Assembly (NCBI RefSeq): GCF_047946665.1 | Contig: NZ_CP172312.1 | Location: forward strand, 4,154,001 to 4,218,000 | From: Allohahella sp002354735 | GTDB taxonomy: Bacteria > Pseudomonadota > Gammaproteobacteria > Pseudomonadales > Oleiphilaceae | Direction: 5' to 3' | DNA length: 64,000 nt | Shown here: positions 1 to 8,543 of the stretch, in pieces | Numbering within the stretch: position 1 is the stretch's first letter | How the letters are laid out: the number at the start of each line of letters is the position of its first letter | Position numbers and translations under genes: made by a program | Notes under the pieces: generated by a model | What the model was told of the DNA's origin: nothing | The model's input: only the letters and a program-made list of their open reading frames with translations | Databases searched by the model: none

Positions 1-22
1 AAGCTGAGCTGAGGGCTGACGC

Positions 23-3000
23 GTGACGACGGGATTTGCAGCAGGGCAGAACTGGCAGTTCTGGATCGATAGAGGCGGTACCTTTACCGATATTGTCGCT
101 CGAGGGCCAGATAGCCAACTCGTTACACACAAATTGCTGTCAGAGAGTCCGGGGCACTACGAGGATGCGGTAAGCACAGGTATTCGGCAGTTACTCAGTC
201 TGCCGCATAATGCCGCCATTCCCGACGACGCCATCAGTGAAATTCGCATGGGTACGACAGTGGCCACGAATGCGCTACTGGAGAAACGATACGCGCCTGT
301 TGTGCTGGTGGTAACGCGAGGCTTCGCCGACCTGCTGCGGATCGCGTATCAGAACAGGCCGGAGTTGTTTGCGCTGGACATCGAGCGTCCGGCAATGCTC
401 TACGAGCGGGTCGTCGAGGCTGATGAACGTCTTGCAGCTGATGGCACTGTAGTTCGTGCGTTGGACACTGCTAGCCTGGTCGAGCAACTCGAAGCAGCGC
501 GACGAAGCGGTATTGATAGCTGCGCAATCGTGTTCATGCACAGCTATCGCAATGCGGCTCATGAGGCTCACGCAGCGCAGCTTGCAGCTGCCGCAGGCTT
601 TAGCAATATTTCCGTTAGCAGTGAGCTCGGTGCGGTGATGCGAATTGTCAGCCGTGGCGACACGACTGTACTCGATGCCTGTCTCACACCCGTCGTCCAG
701 GACTATATGCAGAGACTGACGGCGCGCTTGCCTGCGCGAATGCTGGAGCCAGGACGCCTGACCTTCATGCAATCCAATGGCGGACTCATCGGCGCACGCG
801 ATTTTCGTGGCAAGGATGCCGTCCTATCTGGTCCCGCAGGTGGTGTGATCGCCATGGTCGAGCTGGGTCGACAGGCAGGCTATGAGCGACTGATTGGCTT
901 CGACATGGGCGGTACATCCACCGATGTCTGCCATTACCGTGGCGAGCTGGAGCGCCAGACTGAAACCACTGTTGCGGGGTACCGCTTGCAGACGCCCATG
1001 CTGGCCGTGCATACAGTGGCCGCCGGCGGCGGTTCTGTACTGAAGTTTGAGTCGGCGCGTTATCTGGTAGGGCCAGATTCGGCCGGTGCGTCGCCAGGGC
1101 CTGCGGCCTACGGCAAGGGAGGACCACTGACCATTACGGATTGTCAGGTACTGCTTGGGCGTCTTCAGCCGGATTTTTTCCCCTCTGTGTTCGGTGCTGA
1201 TGGTCAGCAACCGATCGATACCGCTCAGGTCAGGTCGGCATTCGGTGTGTTGGCCGGCAGCATGGGCATATCCGCAGACGATGCCCCAGATGCAGCGCTT
1301 GAAACCGTTGCAGAAGGCTTTCTTGCCATAGCGATTGGTCATATGGCCCATGCCATTGCCCACATCACCACGCAGAAAGGTCACGACGTTACTGATTACG
1401 CCCTCTTCAGTTTCGGTGGTGCCGGTGGGCAGCATGCCTGCCGGATAGCCGATACCCTTGGCATTTCGGAAATACTGCTACACCGTTATGCGGGCGTCTT
1501 GTCAGCGCTGGGGATGGGGCTTGCAGAGCTCCGCGAGATCACCACTTTTTCTGTGGAGGATGGGCTCTCTGCCAGCGCCCTGGAAGTCCTGGAGCGCAGG
1601 ATCGCACTCGCTCAAACGCGCAACGAGCACGTGCTGAAGCCGCAGCTCGATGTCGCCTCGAACTCTGCCAGTCTCAGCCATAAAATTCTGCTGCAGCTGC
1701 GCCTGTCCGGCAGCGATACCACGCTGCCAGTGCCCCTGGCAGATCTCGCTGAAGTGGAGCGCGTGTTCTGCGAACGCTATCGAGCCCAGTTCGGATTCGA
1801 ACCCAGCGATCCGGAACTGATCATTGAAAGTGTTCAGGTCGAAACGCACTCCAACATTGCGGCTACAGCGCAGCCGCAAAGCGGTGAAATGCTTTCAAAT
1901 ACATCAGCCGAGCCACCGGTACCAATCGATCGTCGGCCGGTATTTTTTAACGGGCAGTATCATGACACGCCATTTCATCAGCGGGACCAGCTTCTCGCTG
2001 GTCATCAAGTGAAAGGGCCAGCAGTCATCATCGAACCTGCCAGCACCATTGTGGTTGAGCCCGGCTGGACGGCAGTCTGTGTGGATGACGGTCTACTCAG
2101 GCTTGCAAGAGAGCGGACTACTCTCGCCGATACCGGTCCATCAACGGCGGCGAGAGAGATCCCTGTCGATCCCATTCGTCTGGAGCTCTTCAACAACATA
2201 TTCATGTTCATTGCAGAACAGATGGGCATCGTTCTGCAGCACACGGCGCTTTCGGTCAATATCAAGGAGCGGCTGGATTTTTCCTGTGCTGTATTCAACG
2301 CCCACGGTGAGCTGGTGGCCAACGCGCCGCATATGCCGGTGCACCTGGGAAGTATGAGCCATAGCGTAAAGCATCTGCTGAAGACACTTGGGCCAGAGGG
2401 CGACAATACCTTGCAGCCCAATTCGGCGTTCGCGATGAATGACCCTTATCAGGGTGGGACGCATCTGCCGGACATCACGGTAGTGAAGCCGCTGTACGGC
2501 GAGGACGGCAAGACACTGATCTGTCTGCTCGCCGCGCGGGGTCACCATGCCGACGTCGGCGGAATCACGCCTGGCAGCATGCCGGCCTTTTCTCGGCATA
2601 TCGATGAAGAGGGCATATTGTTGAGCCTGCTGCCAATCGTCGAAAACGGCAGTTTCAGAACAGGCGTCATTCGCGAGATATTCGAAGGAGGTCAATGGCC
2701 AGCGCGGAATATCGACTGTACGCTGGCTGATCTTCAGGCTCAGCTGGCCGCTTGCGAACGCGGCGCCAGTCTTATGCTGGATACGATTGAGCAGTACGGT
2801 AGGCAGGTCTGCGCGGCTTATATGGGGCATATACAGGACAATGCCGAGTTGTCTGTCAGGGCCGCGATTAGTCAGCTTGAAGGCGGCCGCTCCGTTCAGC
2901 TTCTTGATAATGGTACCAAGGTCTGCGTCAATATTGATATCGACGTCGATGCCAGAACAGCCTGTGTCGACTTCACCGGCAGCAGTCCGCAGCATGACAG

Positions 3001-3721
3001 CAACTTCAATGCACCGCTGGCGGTCGTCCATGCGGCCGTGCTCTACGTGTTCCGATGCCTTGTTACTGAGCAGATACCGCTGAACGACGGCTGTCTGAGA
3101 CCCTTGAAGATCATCGTTCCCGAAGGTTCGATGCTGAATCCGCGTTATCCTGCAGCTGTAGTGGCGGGCAATGTCGAAGTGTCGCAGGTGATAGTCGATG
3201 CCTTGTTCGCAGCGCTCGGTATCAAGGCTGCTGCGCAGGGTACAATGAATAATCTTACCTGGGGCACGGCAGAGTTTCAGTACTACGAAACGCTGTGCGG
3301 TGGTGATGGTGCCAGTTTCCGACGCGATGGTGCCTCTGCAGTACATACCCACATGACCAACTCAAGACTGACGGATCCTGAGGTGCTCGAGCACCGCTAT
3401 CCAGTTCGGCTCGAGCAATTTGGTGTTCGCCCACATTCCGGAGGTGCCGGTGAGTTCCGTGGCGGCGACGGTGCTATTCGAGCGATCCGGTTCCTCCAGG
3501 GGATGGACGTCAATCTGCTCGGGAACCGGAGGCGCATAGCACCTGCGGGTCTCCTGGGTGGAGAGTCTGGTGCCTGCGGCAGCAACAGTTTTTTTCCGGC
3601 ATCTGAACCAGACCAGGTCAAGAAACTGGACGGCCAATCACAACTGACGGTACAAGCCGGCGACTTACTCGTCATAGAAACACCAGGTGGAGCCGGTTTC
3701 GGCAAGGAGGCGGATAGGTGA
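23..3721 (+). CDS. Hydantoinase A/B fusion, 5-oxoprolinase type
   Basis: Cytoplasmic ATP-dependent amidohydrolase of the hydantoinase/oxoprolinase family, which opens 5-oxoproline or related cyclic amides. The 1232 residues fuse the HyuA-like half (N-terminal ATPase part with DRGGTFTDIV at about residue 17, second phosphate motif GFDMGGTSTDV near 293) to the HyuB-like half (about 700-1215, with NDPYQGGTHLPD and a late GGAGEFRGGDG). This is close to the length of eukaryotic and bacterial single-chain 5-oxoprolinases, so the fused form rather than split hyuA/hyuB is favoured. The GTG start at 23 has GAGGG seven bases upstream. The stop overlaps the next start by four bases (GTGA), so the two are probably co-translated although their functions look unrelated. 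Substrate is not provable from sequence: 5-oxoproline is likely, hydantoin or acetophenone-type substrates are alternatives. Confidence 0.85.
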   Translation: MTTGFAAGQNWQFWIDRGGTFTDIVARGPDSQLVTHKLLSESPGHYEDAVSTGIRQLLSLPHNAAIPDDAISEIRMGTTVATNALLEKRYAPVVLVVTRGFADLLRIAYQNRPELFALDIERPAMLYERVVEADERLAADGTVVRALDTASLVEQLEAARRSGIDSCAIVFMHSYRNAAHEAHAAQLAAAAGFSNISVSSELGAVMRIVSRGDTTVLDACLTPVVQDYMQRLTARLPARMLEPGRLTFMQSNGGLIGARDFRGKDAVLSGPAGGVIAMVELGRQAGYERLIGFDMGGTSTDVCHYRGELERQTETTVAGYRLQTPMLAVHTVAAGGGSVLKFESARYLVGPDSAGASPGPAAYGKGGPLTITDCQVLLGRLQPDFFPSVFGADGQQPIDTAQVRSAFGVLAGSMGISADDAPDAALETVAEGFLAIAIGHMAHAIAHITTQKGHDVTDYALFSFGGAGGQHACRIADTLGISEILLHRYAGVLSALGMGLAELREITTFSVEDGLSASALEVLERRIALAQTRNEHVLKPQLDVASNSASLSHKILLQLRLSGSDTTLPVPLADLAEVERVFCERYRAQFGFEPSDPELIIESVQVETHSNIAATAQPQSGEMLSNTSAEPPVPIDRRPVFFNGQYHDTPFHQRDQLLAGHQVKGPAVIIEPASTIVVEPGWTAVCVDDGLLRLARERTTLADTGPSTAAREIPVDPIRLELFNNIFMFIAEQMGIVLQHTALSVNIKERLDFSCAVFNAHGELVANAPHMPVHLGSMSHSVKHLLKTLGPEGDNTLQPNSAFAMNDPYQGGTHLPDITVVKPLYGEDGKTLICLLAARGHHADVGGITPGSMPAFSRHIDEEGILLSLLPIVENGSFRTGVIREIFEGGQWPARNIDCTLADLQAQLAACERGASLMLDTIEQYGRQVCAAYMGHIQDNAELSVRAAISQLEGGRSVQLLDNGTKVCVNIDIDVDARTACVDFTGSSPQHDSNFNAPLAVVHAAVLYVFRCLVTEQIPLNDGCLRPLKIIVPEGSMLNPRYPAAVVAGNVEVSQVIVDALFAALGIKAAAQGTMNNLTWGTAEFQYYETLCGGDGASFRRDGASAVHTHMTNSRLTDPEVLEHRYPVRLEQFGVRPHSGGAGEFRGGDGAIRAIRFLQGMDVNLLGNRRRIAPAGLLGGESGACGSNSFFPASEPDQVKKLDGQSQLTVQAGDLLVIETPGGAGFGKEADR

Positions 3722-4560
3722 CAGCAGGAAACCCGGAGCAGCGGTCGTTCAGCTGCCAGATTATTACACTTGATCCCGCGATGGAGCGGGCACAGACCTT
3801 ACTGGCGGAACTCCAGGCATGCGGCATTGAAGCCGAATTCTTTCCCGCAGTCGATGGTCGTCGGACGTACCCTGTTCTGCAGCCGGATGAATGTCTGGAC
3901 CAGGAGGCCGCAGTTCATTATCGAATGACACCCTTGGGACCCGCTGAAGTGGGCGCCTACCTCTCCCACTTCAGGGCAATCCGGTCGGCCTATGAGGGTG
4001 GTGTGGAGCAGTTGTGTCTCTTTGAAGATGATGTGCACCTCGAGCCAGACTTCGGCACTGTACTGGCGGAGTTGCGTCAGCTGCCTGCAGAGTATGAGCT
4101 CATTCGCTTCATGGCATTGAAGCGTCAACCGCGGAAACTGGTCAAGCCACTCTCAGCCGTTGCGGGGAGCGAGCAGGCTTATTGGCTTACACGTCCACTC
4201 CGGGGCACGCTCGGCGGGCAGGGCTTGCTGATCAATCGACGCGGTATGGAAAGGCTGATTGCCTACGGGCGGCGGATTTACATGCCGATTGACAAACTCT
4301 ATGACCACTACTGGGAAACTGGCGTCCACTGCTTCGTAGTTGAGCCACACATCATTTGGGAAACGGCGAAGCCAACCACGATTCCCAAGCCTGATTTCGA
4401 GCCAGTCCTGCCTTCACTGAAGGACCGGCTGGGCCGCACAAGCATCAAGATCCAGCGCAGTGTGCATCGCCGGCTCTATCTTCTTAAGCACCGCCGCGCG
4501 TTCTTTCCGACCAGCAAGAAGCCACCAGCTTCGATAGGGCGCTCCCCACGCATCCGCTAA
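3718..4560 (+). CDS. Glycosyltransferase family 25 (LPS-type)
   Basis: Predicted GT25 sugar transferase of the LgtB/LpsA type that modifies lipooligosaccharide or another surface glycan. The N-terminus has the family opening (SCQIITLDPAMERAQTLLAEL, read as two short blocks) with residue comparison to a donor fold, followed by the acidic metal-binding motif LFEDDVHLE near residue 100 and the GGQGLLINRRGME segment near 160 that precedes the C-terminal acceptor region. The last 40 residues are basic, consistent with loose membrane association. The GTG start overlaps the preceding stop by four bases. It ends flush against the convergent glycosyltransferase gene at 4561, with no room for a terminator. 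The acceptor is unknown. Confidence 0.8.
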   Translation: MTAGNPEQRSFSCQIITLDPAMERAQTLLAELQACGIEAEFFPAVDGRRTYPVLQPDECLDQEAAVHYRMTPLGPAEVGAYLSHFRAIRSAYEGGVEQLCLFEDDVHLEPDFGTVLAELRQLPAEYELIRFMALKRQPRKLVKPLSAVAGSEQAYWLTRPLRGTLGGQGLLINRRGMERLIAYGRRIYMPIDKLYDHYWETGVHCFVVEPHIIWETAKPTTIPKPDFEPVLPSLKDRLGRTSIKIQRSVHRRLYLLKHRRAFFPTSKKPPASIGRSPRIR

Positions 4561-5451
4561 CTACCGAAAGCCGAGATTATAAGCATTCAGCACCGCCTGT
4601 AGTTTGCTGTCATTCCCAGCGTCAGCAGACTTGTTCAGTCGCTTGAGCGCATGGTTTTGCGACTCGGGTATTACGATAAAGCGAGTGCCAAACTGCCGTG
4701 GATCCTGAATGCGCTGGCAGAGCGTGCCGTTTCTGAGGCTCATCGCCTTGAGCCAGATGTCGTCGGAGCCAGGGCACAGTGTCATGAACTGATGCTCGTT
4801 GAGAACTTCCTCATCGAATGCGCCGGGAAAGTACAGTACACCGCCGTTTCCAGTCGGAAACACAAGCGGAGATGGCTCTGTGAAGTCAGTTGATTTTTCC
4901 CATGACTTGTAGGGCAGCGGCTTGCCCTCGTTATTCAGCAGTACGCGGTGAGCCCTGTGGGCGTGAATCACATCGGGTCGAGCAAGCCAGGCACGGTACA
5001 GCATATCGACGAAGTCGAAGGGATACATGAGGTCGTCATCTGCTGTGATGATCAGGCTGTCCGGATACTTCTGAAAGGTGTGGAAAAACTTTTTGTACGG
5101 CCCAAGGTCTCGCTCGCAGAACAGAATCTCCAGCCCGCGAAGCTGCTGCAATCGAAGAATTTCAGGGAGGTCTGACTCAGTGACATCGGCTTCAGACACG
5201 CACAGGACGATTCGGTCTGGCCTGAGTGATTGCTGCATCAGGCTCTCGATGGCCAGGTACACGTTGCCAATTCGCTTGTCGAAGGTGGTTAGCGAAACGA
5301 CGATATCATGGGGCTTGTCATTACCCACGCCAGGCTGCGAGGCATTCACTGCCTGCAGTGTCAGCTGCGTGCTGAGGATCTGCTGCCGCAGGCGCAGACT
5401 TTCCGCCTGACTATCCCGAAGACGGCGTTGACGCCGGAGCGTCTTAAACAT
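4561..5451 (-). CDS. GT-A fold glycosyltransferase, unknown acceptor
   Basis: A 296-residue protein with features of a nucleotide-sugar transferase: IVVSLTTFDKRI near residue 50, SLMQQSLRPDRIVL typical of GT-A donors, and the metal-binding cluster ITADDDLMYP near residue 137. A later GSDDIWLKAMSLRNG stretch resembles the ED/DD acceptor-side motif. No signal peptide or membrane segment is seen, so it should act at the cytoplasmic face. Its start overlaps the stop of the RRM gene by eight bases, so it is translated from the same message. Together with the convergent GT25 gene it suggests a small glycan-decoration locus, but neither sugar nor acceptor can be named. Confidence 0.65.
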   Translation of the reverse strand: MFKTLRRQRRLRDSQAESLRLRQQILSTQLTLQAVNASQPGVGNDKPHDIVVSLTTFDKRIGNVYLAIESLMQQSLRPDRIVLCVSEADVTESDLPEILRLQQLRGLEILFCERDLGPYKKFFHTFQKYPDSLIITADDDLMYPFDFVDMLYRAWLARPDVIHAHRAHRVLLNNEGKPLPYKSWEKSTDFTEPSPLVFPTGNGGVLYFPGAFDEEVLNEHQFMTLCPGSDDIWLKAMSLRNGTLCQRIQDPRQFGTRFIVIPESQNHALKRLNKSADAGNDSKLQAVLNAYNLGFR

Positions 5452-5719
5452 CCTCTACATCGGAATCGGCTGCAGGTGCAGGCGTTTCCGCCTTCTTGAC
5501 CCGGATGGACTTGCCATTGACCGTGAAGCCATTAAGCCGCTGGATGGCTGCTTTTGCATCACCGACTTTGGGCATCTCGATGAAGCCGAAGCCCTTGGAC
5601 AGACCGGTCTCCGAGTCAAGAACCAGCCGGCAGGACTGAATCGCCCCGAATGGTTCAAACAGCGCCCGCAGGTCAGCTTCAGTTGTAGCGCGATCGAGGT
5701 TCCGAACTAGCAGCTTCAT
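5444..5719 (-). CDS. Small RRM-domain RNA-binding protein
   Basis: A single RNA recognition motif of about 75 residues: RNP2 is LLVRNLD at the very start and RNP1 is KGFGFIEM near residue 45, followed by a short Ala/Pro/Asp tail. Such one-domain RRM proteins in bacteria are usually cold- or stress-linked RNA chaperones. I chose the ATG at 5719 because family members begin just before RNP2; a TTG at 5734 would add five residues. The stop overlaps the downstream glycosyltransferase start by eight bases, an odd pairing that suggests translational coupling only. It is divergent from pstS, with about 230 bases between the start codons. Confidence 0.85.
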   Translation of the reverse strand: MKLLVRNLDRATTEADLRALFEPFGAIQSCRLVLDSETGLSKGFGFIEMPKVGDAKAAIQRLNGFTVNGKSIRVKKAETPAPAADSDVEDV

Positions 5720-5858
5720 GATCTGGATATCCAATTAACGACGGTGAGTTGGATCAGCATTATACAGCTTCCAATCCACCGGATGTGATTCTTAACGAAG
5801 CTTGTTGGCAGCGCCGCCCGAGCTAGGCAGGCATACCTAAGAATCGCAGATTGCGTCG

Positions 5859-5876
5859 CTGTAACAAAGTTGTCAC
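5859..5876 (+). promoter_or_regulatory. Pho box upstream of pstS
   Basis: CTGTAACAAAGTTGTCAC matches about 14 of 18 positions of the PhoB site CTGTCATAWAWCTGTCAY, with the two TGT-type half-sites 11 bases apart. A further exact half-site, CTGTCAT, lies at 5894-5900. The site is 74 bases before the pstS start, as expected for a PhoB-activated promoter. No convincing -35 hexamer is visible, which is normal for such promoters. No phoB or phoR gene lies in the window. Confidence 0.75.
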
Positions 5877-5949
5877 ATAGTCCCTTTATCGTTCTGTCAT
5901 CGGTAGCAAACAACCCGAGAAAAAGCAAAGTGACCAATGGAGACTCAAC

Positions 5950-7005
5950 GTGATCAAACTCAGAACAGCTCTTACAACTGTCGCACTGGCAGGTAGCATT
6001 GCTGCTGTGTCAGCCCCGGCTATGGCTCGCGATACCATCAACATCGTGGGTTCATCCACAGTCTACCCATTCGCAACCGTAGTTGCCGAGCGCTTTGGTC
6101 GCAACACCGACTTCCCGACGCCGAAGCTCGAGTCAACCGGTTCTGGCGGTGGTCTGAAGCTGTTCTGTGACGGTGTAGGTACTCAGCACCCGGATATCAC
6201 CAACTCGTCACGTCGCATGAAAAAGAGTGAATTCGAGAGCTGCCAGGCCAATGGCGTCAAGGCAATCACTGAGGTTCGTATCGGTGCCGACGGCATCGTG
6301 ATCGCGAATTCCAAGGACTCCAAGAAGCTTGATCTGACGCTTGAACAGATCTTCCTGGCGCTTGCGAAAGAAGTGCCGAATGAAGCTGGCGATAAACTTG
6401 TTGCCAACCCCAACAAGAAGTGGAGCGACATCGATTCGAGTCTGCCGAACTATGAAATCAATGTGATGGGTCCGCCTCCAACATCAGGAACTCGTGACGC
6501 CTTCGTTGAAATCGCAATGGAAGGTGGTTGCAAGAAGTTCGACATGATCGCCAAGCTGGAAAAGACAGACGAAGAAAAGTTCAAGAGCATCTGTCACAGC
6601 ATGCGTGAAGACGGTCCATTCGTCGAAGCCGGTGAGAACGACAACCTGATCGTGCAGCGTCTGGCTCAGGACAAGAATACCCTCGGCATCTTCGGTTACA
6701 GCTTCCTCATGGAAAACAGCGGCCAGATTCAGGCATCCACTGTCAATGGCGTTGAACCGACCCCTGAGACTATTGCCGGCGAAGAATATCCGGTTGCCCG
6801 TTCACTGTGGTTCTACGTCAAGAACGCGCACGTGGGTGTTGTTCCAGGTATCAAGGAGTACACAGCCGAGTTCACCAGCGAAGGTGCCTGGGGTGACAAC
6901 GGTTATCTGGTTGATGTAGGTCTGATCCCGCTCCCGCGTGAGCAGCGCATGGCAATGGCCAAGAAAGTGAAGGCGCTCGAGCCGATGACTGGTAACGAGC
7001 TGTAA
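5950..7005 (+). CDS. pstS: Phosphate-binding protein PstS
   Basis: Periplasmic phosphate receptor of the PstSCAB importer. A clear Sec signal peptide ends at APAMA (about residue 26). Mature-chain ligand loops are recognisable: GSSTVYPF, ESTGSGGGLK, SSRRMKKSE and PTSGTRDAF. At 351 residues it matches the longer PstS type. The start is GTG with GGAG seven bases upstream. It heads pstSCAB-phoU, is preceded by a Pho box and is followed by a strong hairpin that probably reduces read-through to pstC, giving excess binding protein. The neighbourhood leaves little doubt about the role. Confidence 0.95.
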   Translation: MIKLRTALTTVALAGSIAAVSAPAMARDTINIVGSSTVYPFATVVAERFGRNTDFPTPKLESTGSGGGLKLFCDGVGTQHPDITNSSRRMKKSEFESCQANGVKAITEVRIGADGIVIANSKDSKKLDLTLEQIFLALAKEVPNEAGDKLVANPNKKWSDIDSSLPNYEINVMGPPPTSGTRDAFVEIAMEGGCKKFDMIAKLEKTDEEKFKSICHSMREDGPFVEAGENDNLIVQRLAQDKNTLGIFGYSFLMENSGQIQASTVNGVEPTPETIAGEEYPVARSLWFYVKNAHVGVVPGIKEYTAEFTSEGAWGDNGYLVDVGLIPLPREQRMAMAKKVKALEPMTGNEL

Positions 7006-7036
7006 GCTCGATCTGCCAGGGTCAGGGATGACCATG

Positions 7037-7067
7037 AAGGAACGCTGCCATTAGATGGGCGTTCCTT
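7037..7067 (+). terminator. Hairpin between pstS and pstC
   Basis: AAGGAACGC (7037-7045) pairs with GCGTTCCTT (7059-7067), with CCAT/ATGG continuing the stem inside a small TG bulge. Only a short T run follows, so it may act as a partial terminator or as a 3' stabiliser of the pstS message. Similar intercistronic structures often separate a binding-protein gene from the permease genes. Confidence 0.6.
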
Positions 7068-7154
7068 TCAGGATTCTTCGAACGAACAGTATCACGCCGA
7101 AACCCGGCATATAGACGCCCAGCTCATTCAAAGCCCCTCAATACAGAGACTGTT

Positions 7155-8543
7155 ATGCAGACGGCCATTCTTCTGCCCCTGGTTCTGATTCTCGCCGTGG
7201 TTGCCTATGGCTTAGCATATATGCGCTCCAGGGCTGTTGCTGCGCCGCTCGGCGGCATTCGGAATCTGAAGGCGCTCCCATTTTACTACGCAGCGCGAGC
7301 GGCACTGTGGTGTGCCGTCCCGGCGCTGATTGTGCTCGCGGTGTGGGCCGGTTTTGAAGCCAAAGTCATACAGGGCATAGTCATCGCCTCACTGCCTCAA
7401 GATACCTGGCCCGAATCTTCAGGTCAGGCCAGCCTGATTCTTTCCCAGATCAACAATGTTGCAGCTGGAAGTATCAAGCCAGAGTTTGTGCCGGAGCATA
7501 TTGCCGGTGCAGCTACTGTGCTCGAAGCACTGGAGCACCGTAGTGAAAATTTCAAGGCTATCCTGGTTCTGCTCATTGCCGTTTCCGGTGGCGCGTACGC
7601 ATGGACCCGTGTGGCGCCGCACATCAATGCCAGACTGAACGTGGAAACCACGCTACGCCGCATCTTCTTCGGTTGTGCTGCTTTGGCAGTACTGACCACG
7701 GCCGGGATCGTGTTTTCCGTGATTCTGGAAACGATCCGCTTCTTTGATCGGGTTCCGATCAGCGACTTCCTGTTCAGCACCAGCTGGAGTCCACAGACTG
7801 CGCTGCGAGCCGATCAGGTCGGTTCAGAAGGCGCCTTCGGCGTGATTCCGCTCTTTACCGGAACACTGCTGATTTCCAGCATTGCACTGCTGGTTGCTGT
7901 GCCGATCGGCCTGCTGTCAGCGATCTACCTCTCTGAGTACGCGAGCAAGCGTGTCAGGGCAGTGGTAAAACCTGCACTGGAAATGCTGGCAGGCATCCCC
8001 ACCGTCGTCTATGGCTTTTTTGCTGCTCTGACCGTCGCGCCCTTCATCCGTGATCTGGCTCAAGTCGTGGGGCTCGAAGCGTCTTCACAAAGTGCACTAG
8101 CCGCGGGCCTGGTCATGGGTATCATGATTGTGCCGTTCGTTTCGTCGTTATCTGACGATGTCATCAATGCCGTGCCACAGGCCATGCGGGACGGCTCTCT
8201 CGCACTGGGGGCGACGAAATCCGAGACCATGAAGAAGGTCATCTTCCCAGCAGCGCTGCCAGGTATTATCGGTGGCATTCTGTTGGCCGCTTCAAGAGCC
8301 ATTGGTGAAACGATGATCGTGGTGATGGCGGCTGGACTGGCAGCAAATCTCACGGCCAATCCTCTGGAATCGGTGACGACTGTAACGGTGCAGATTGCCA
8401 CGCTGCTGGTGGGCGACCAGGAGTTCGACAGCGCCAAGACCTTGTCCGCCTTTGCCCTGGGCATGCTGCTGTTCATCGTCACACTGCTACTCAATGTGAT
8501 TGCCCTCAAGATCGTACGGAAATATAGGGAACAGTATGAATAA
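7155..8543 (+). CDS. pstC: Phosphate ABC permease PstC (long form)
   Basis: Inner-membrane subunit of the phosphate importer. At 462 residues it is about 140 longer than E. coli PstC. The extra part is N-terminal: a membrane segment at about 1-20, another near 50-70, a soluble stretch with helices, then a further segment near 135. The conserved permease core follows, with GEAFGVIPLFTGTLL-like entry near 225 and the EAA-type cytoplasmic loop ALGATKSETMKKVIFPAALP near 355-375. The long form is common in marine and pseudomonad relatives. The gene overlaps pstA by eight bases. Confidence 0.93.
   Translation: MQTAILLPLVLILAVVAYGLAYMRSRAVAAPLGGIRNLKALPFYYAARAALWCAVPALIVLAVWAGFEAKVIQGIVIASLPQDTWPESSGQASLILSQINNVAAGSIKPEFVPEHIAGAATVLEALEHRSENFKAILVLLIAVSGGAYAWTRVAPHINARLNVETTLRRIFFGCAALAVLTTAGIVFSVILETIRFFDRVPISDFLFSTSWSPQTALRADQVGSEGAFGVIPLFTGTLLISSIALLVAVPIGLLSAIYLSEYASKRVRAVVKPALEMLAGIPTVVYGFFAALTVAPFIRDLAQVVGLEASSQSALAAGLVMGIMIVPFVSSLSDDVINAVPQAMRDGSLALGATKSETMKKVIFPAALPGIIGGILLAASRAIGETMIVVMAAGLAANLTANPLESVTTVTVQIATLLVGDQEFDSAKTLSAFALGMLLFIVTLLLNVIALKIVRKYREQYE

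Noticed and set aside
1788..1806. GGATTCGAACCC-like stretch resembling a tRNA T-arm
   Set aside because: It lies inside the hydantoinase coding frame and no acceptor, D or anticodon stems can be paired around it.
2141..3352. A 403-codon minus-strand frame inside the hydantoinase gene
   Set aside because: Antisense to conserved HyuB motifs; translation shows no domain.
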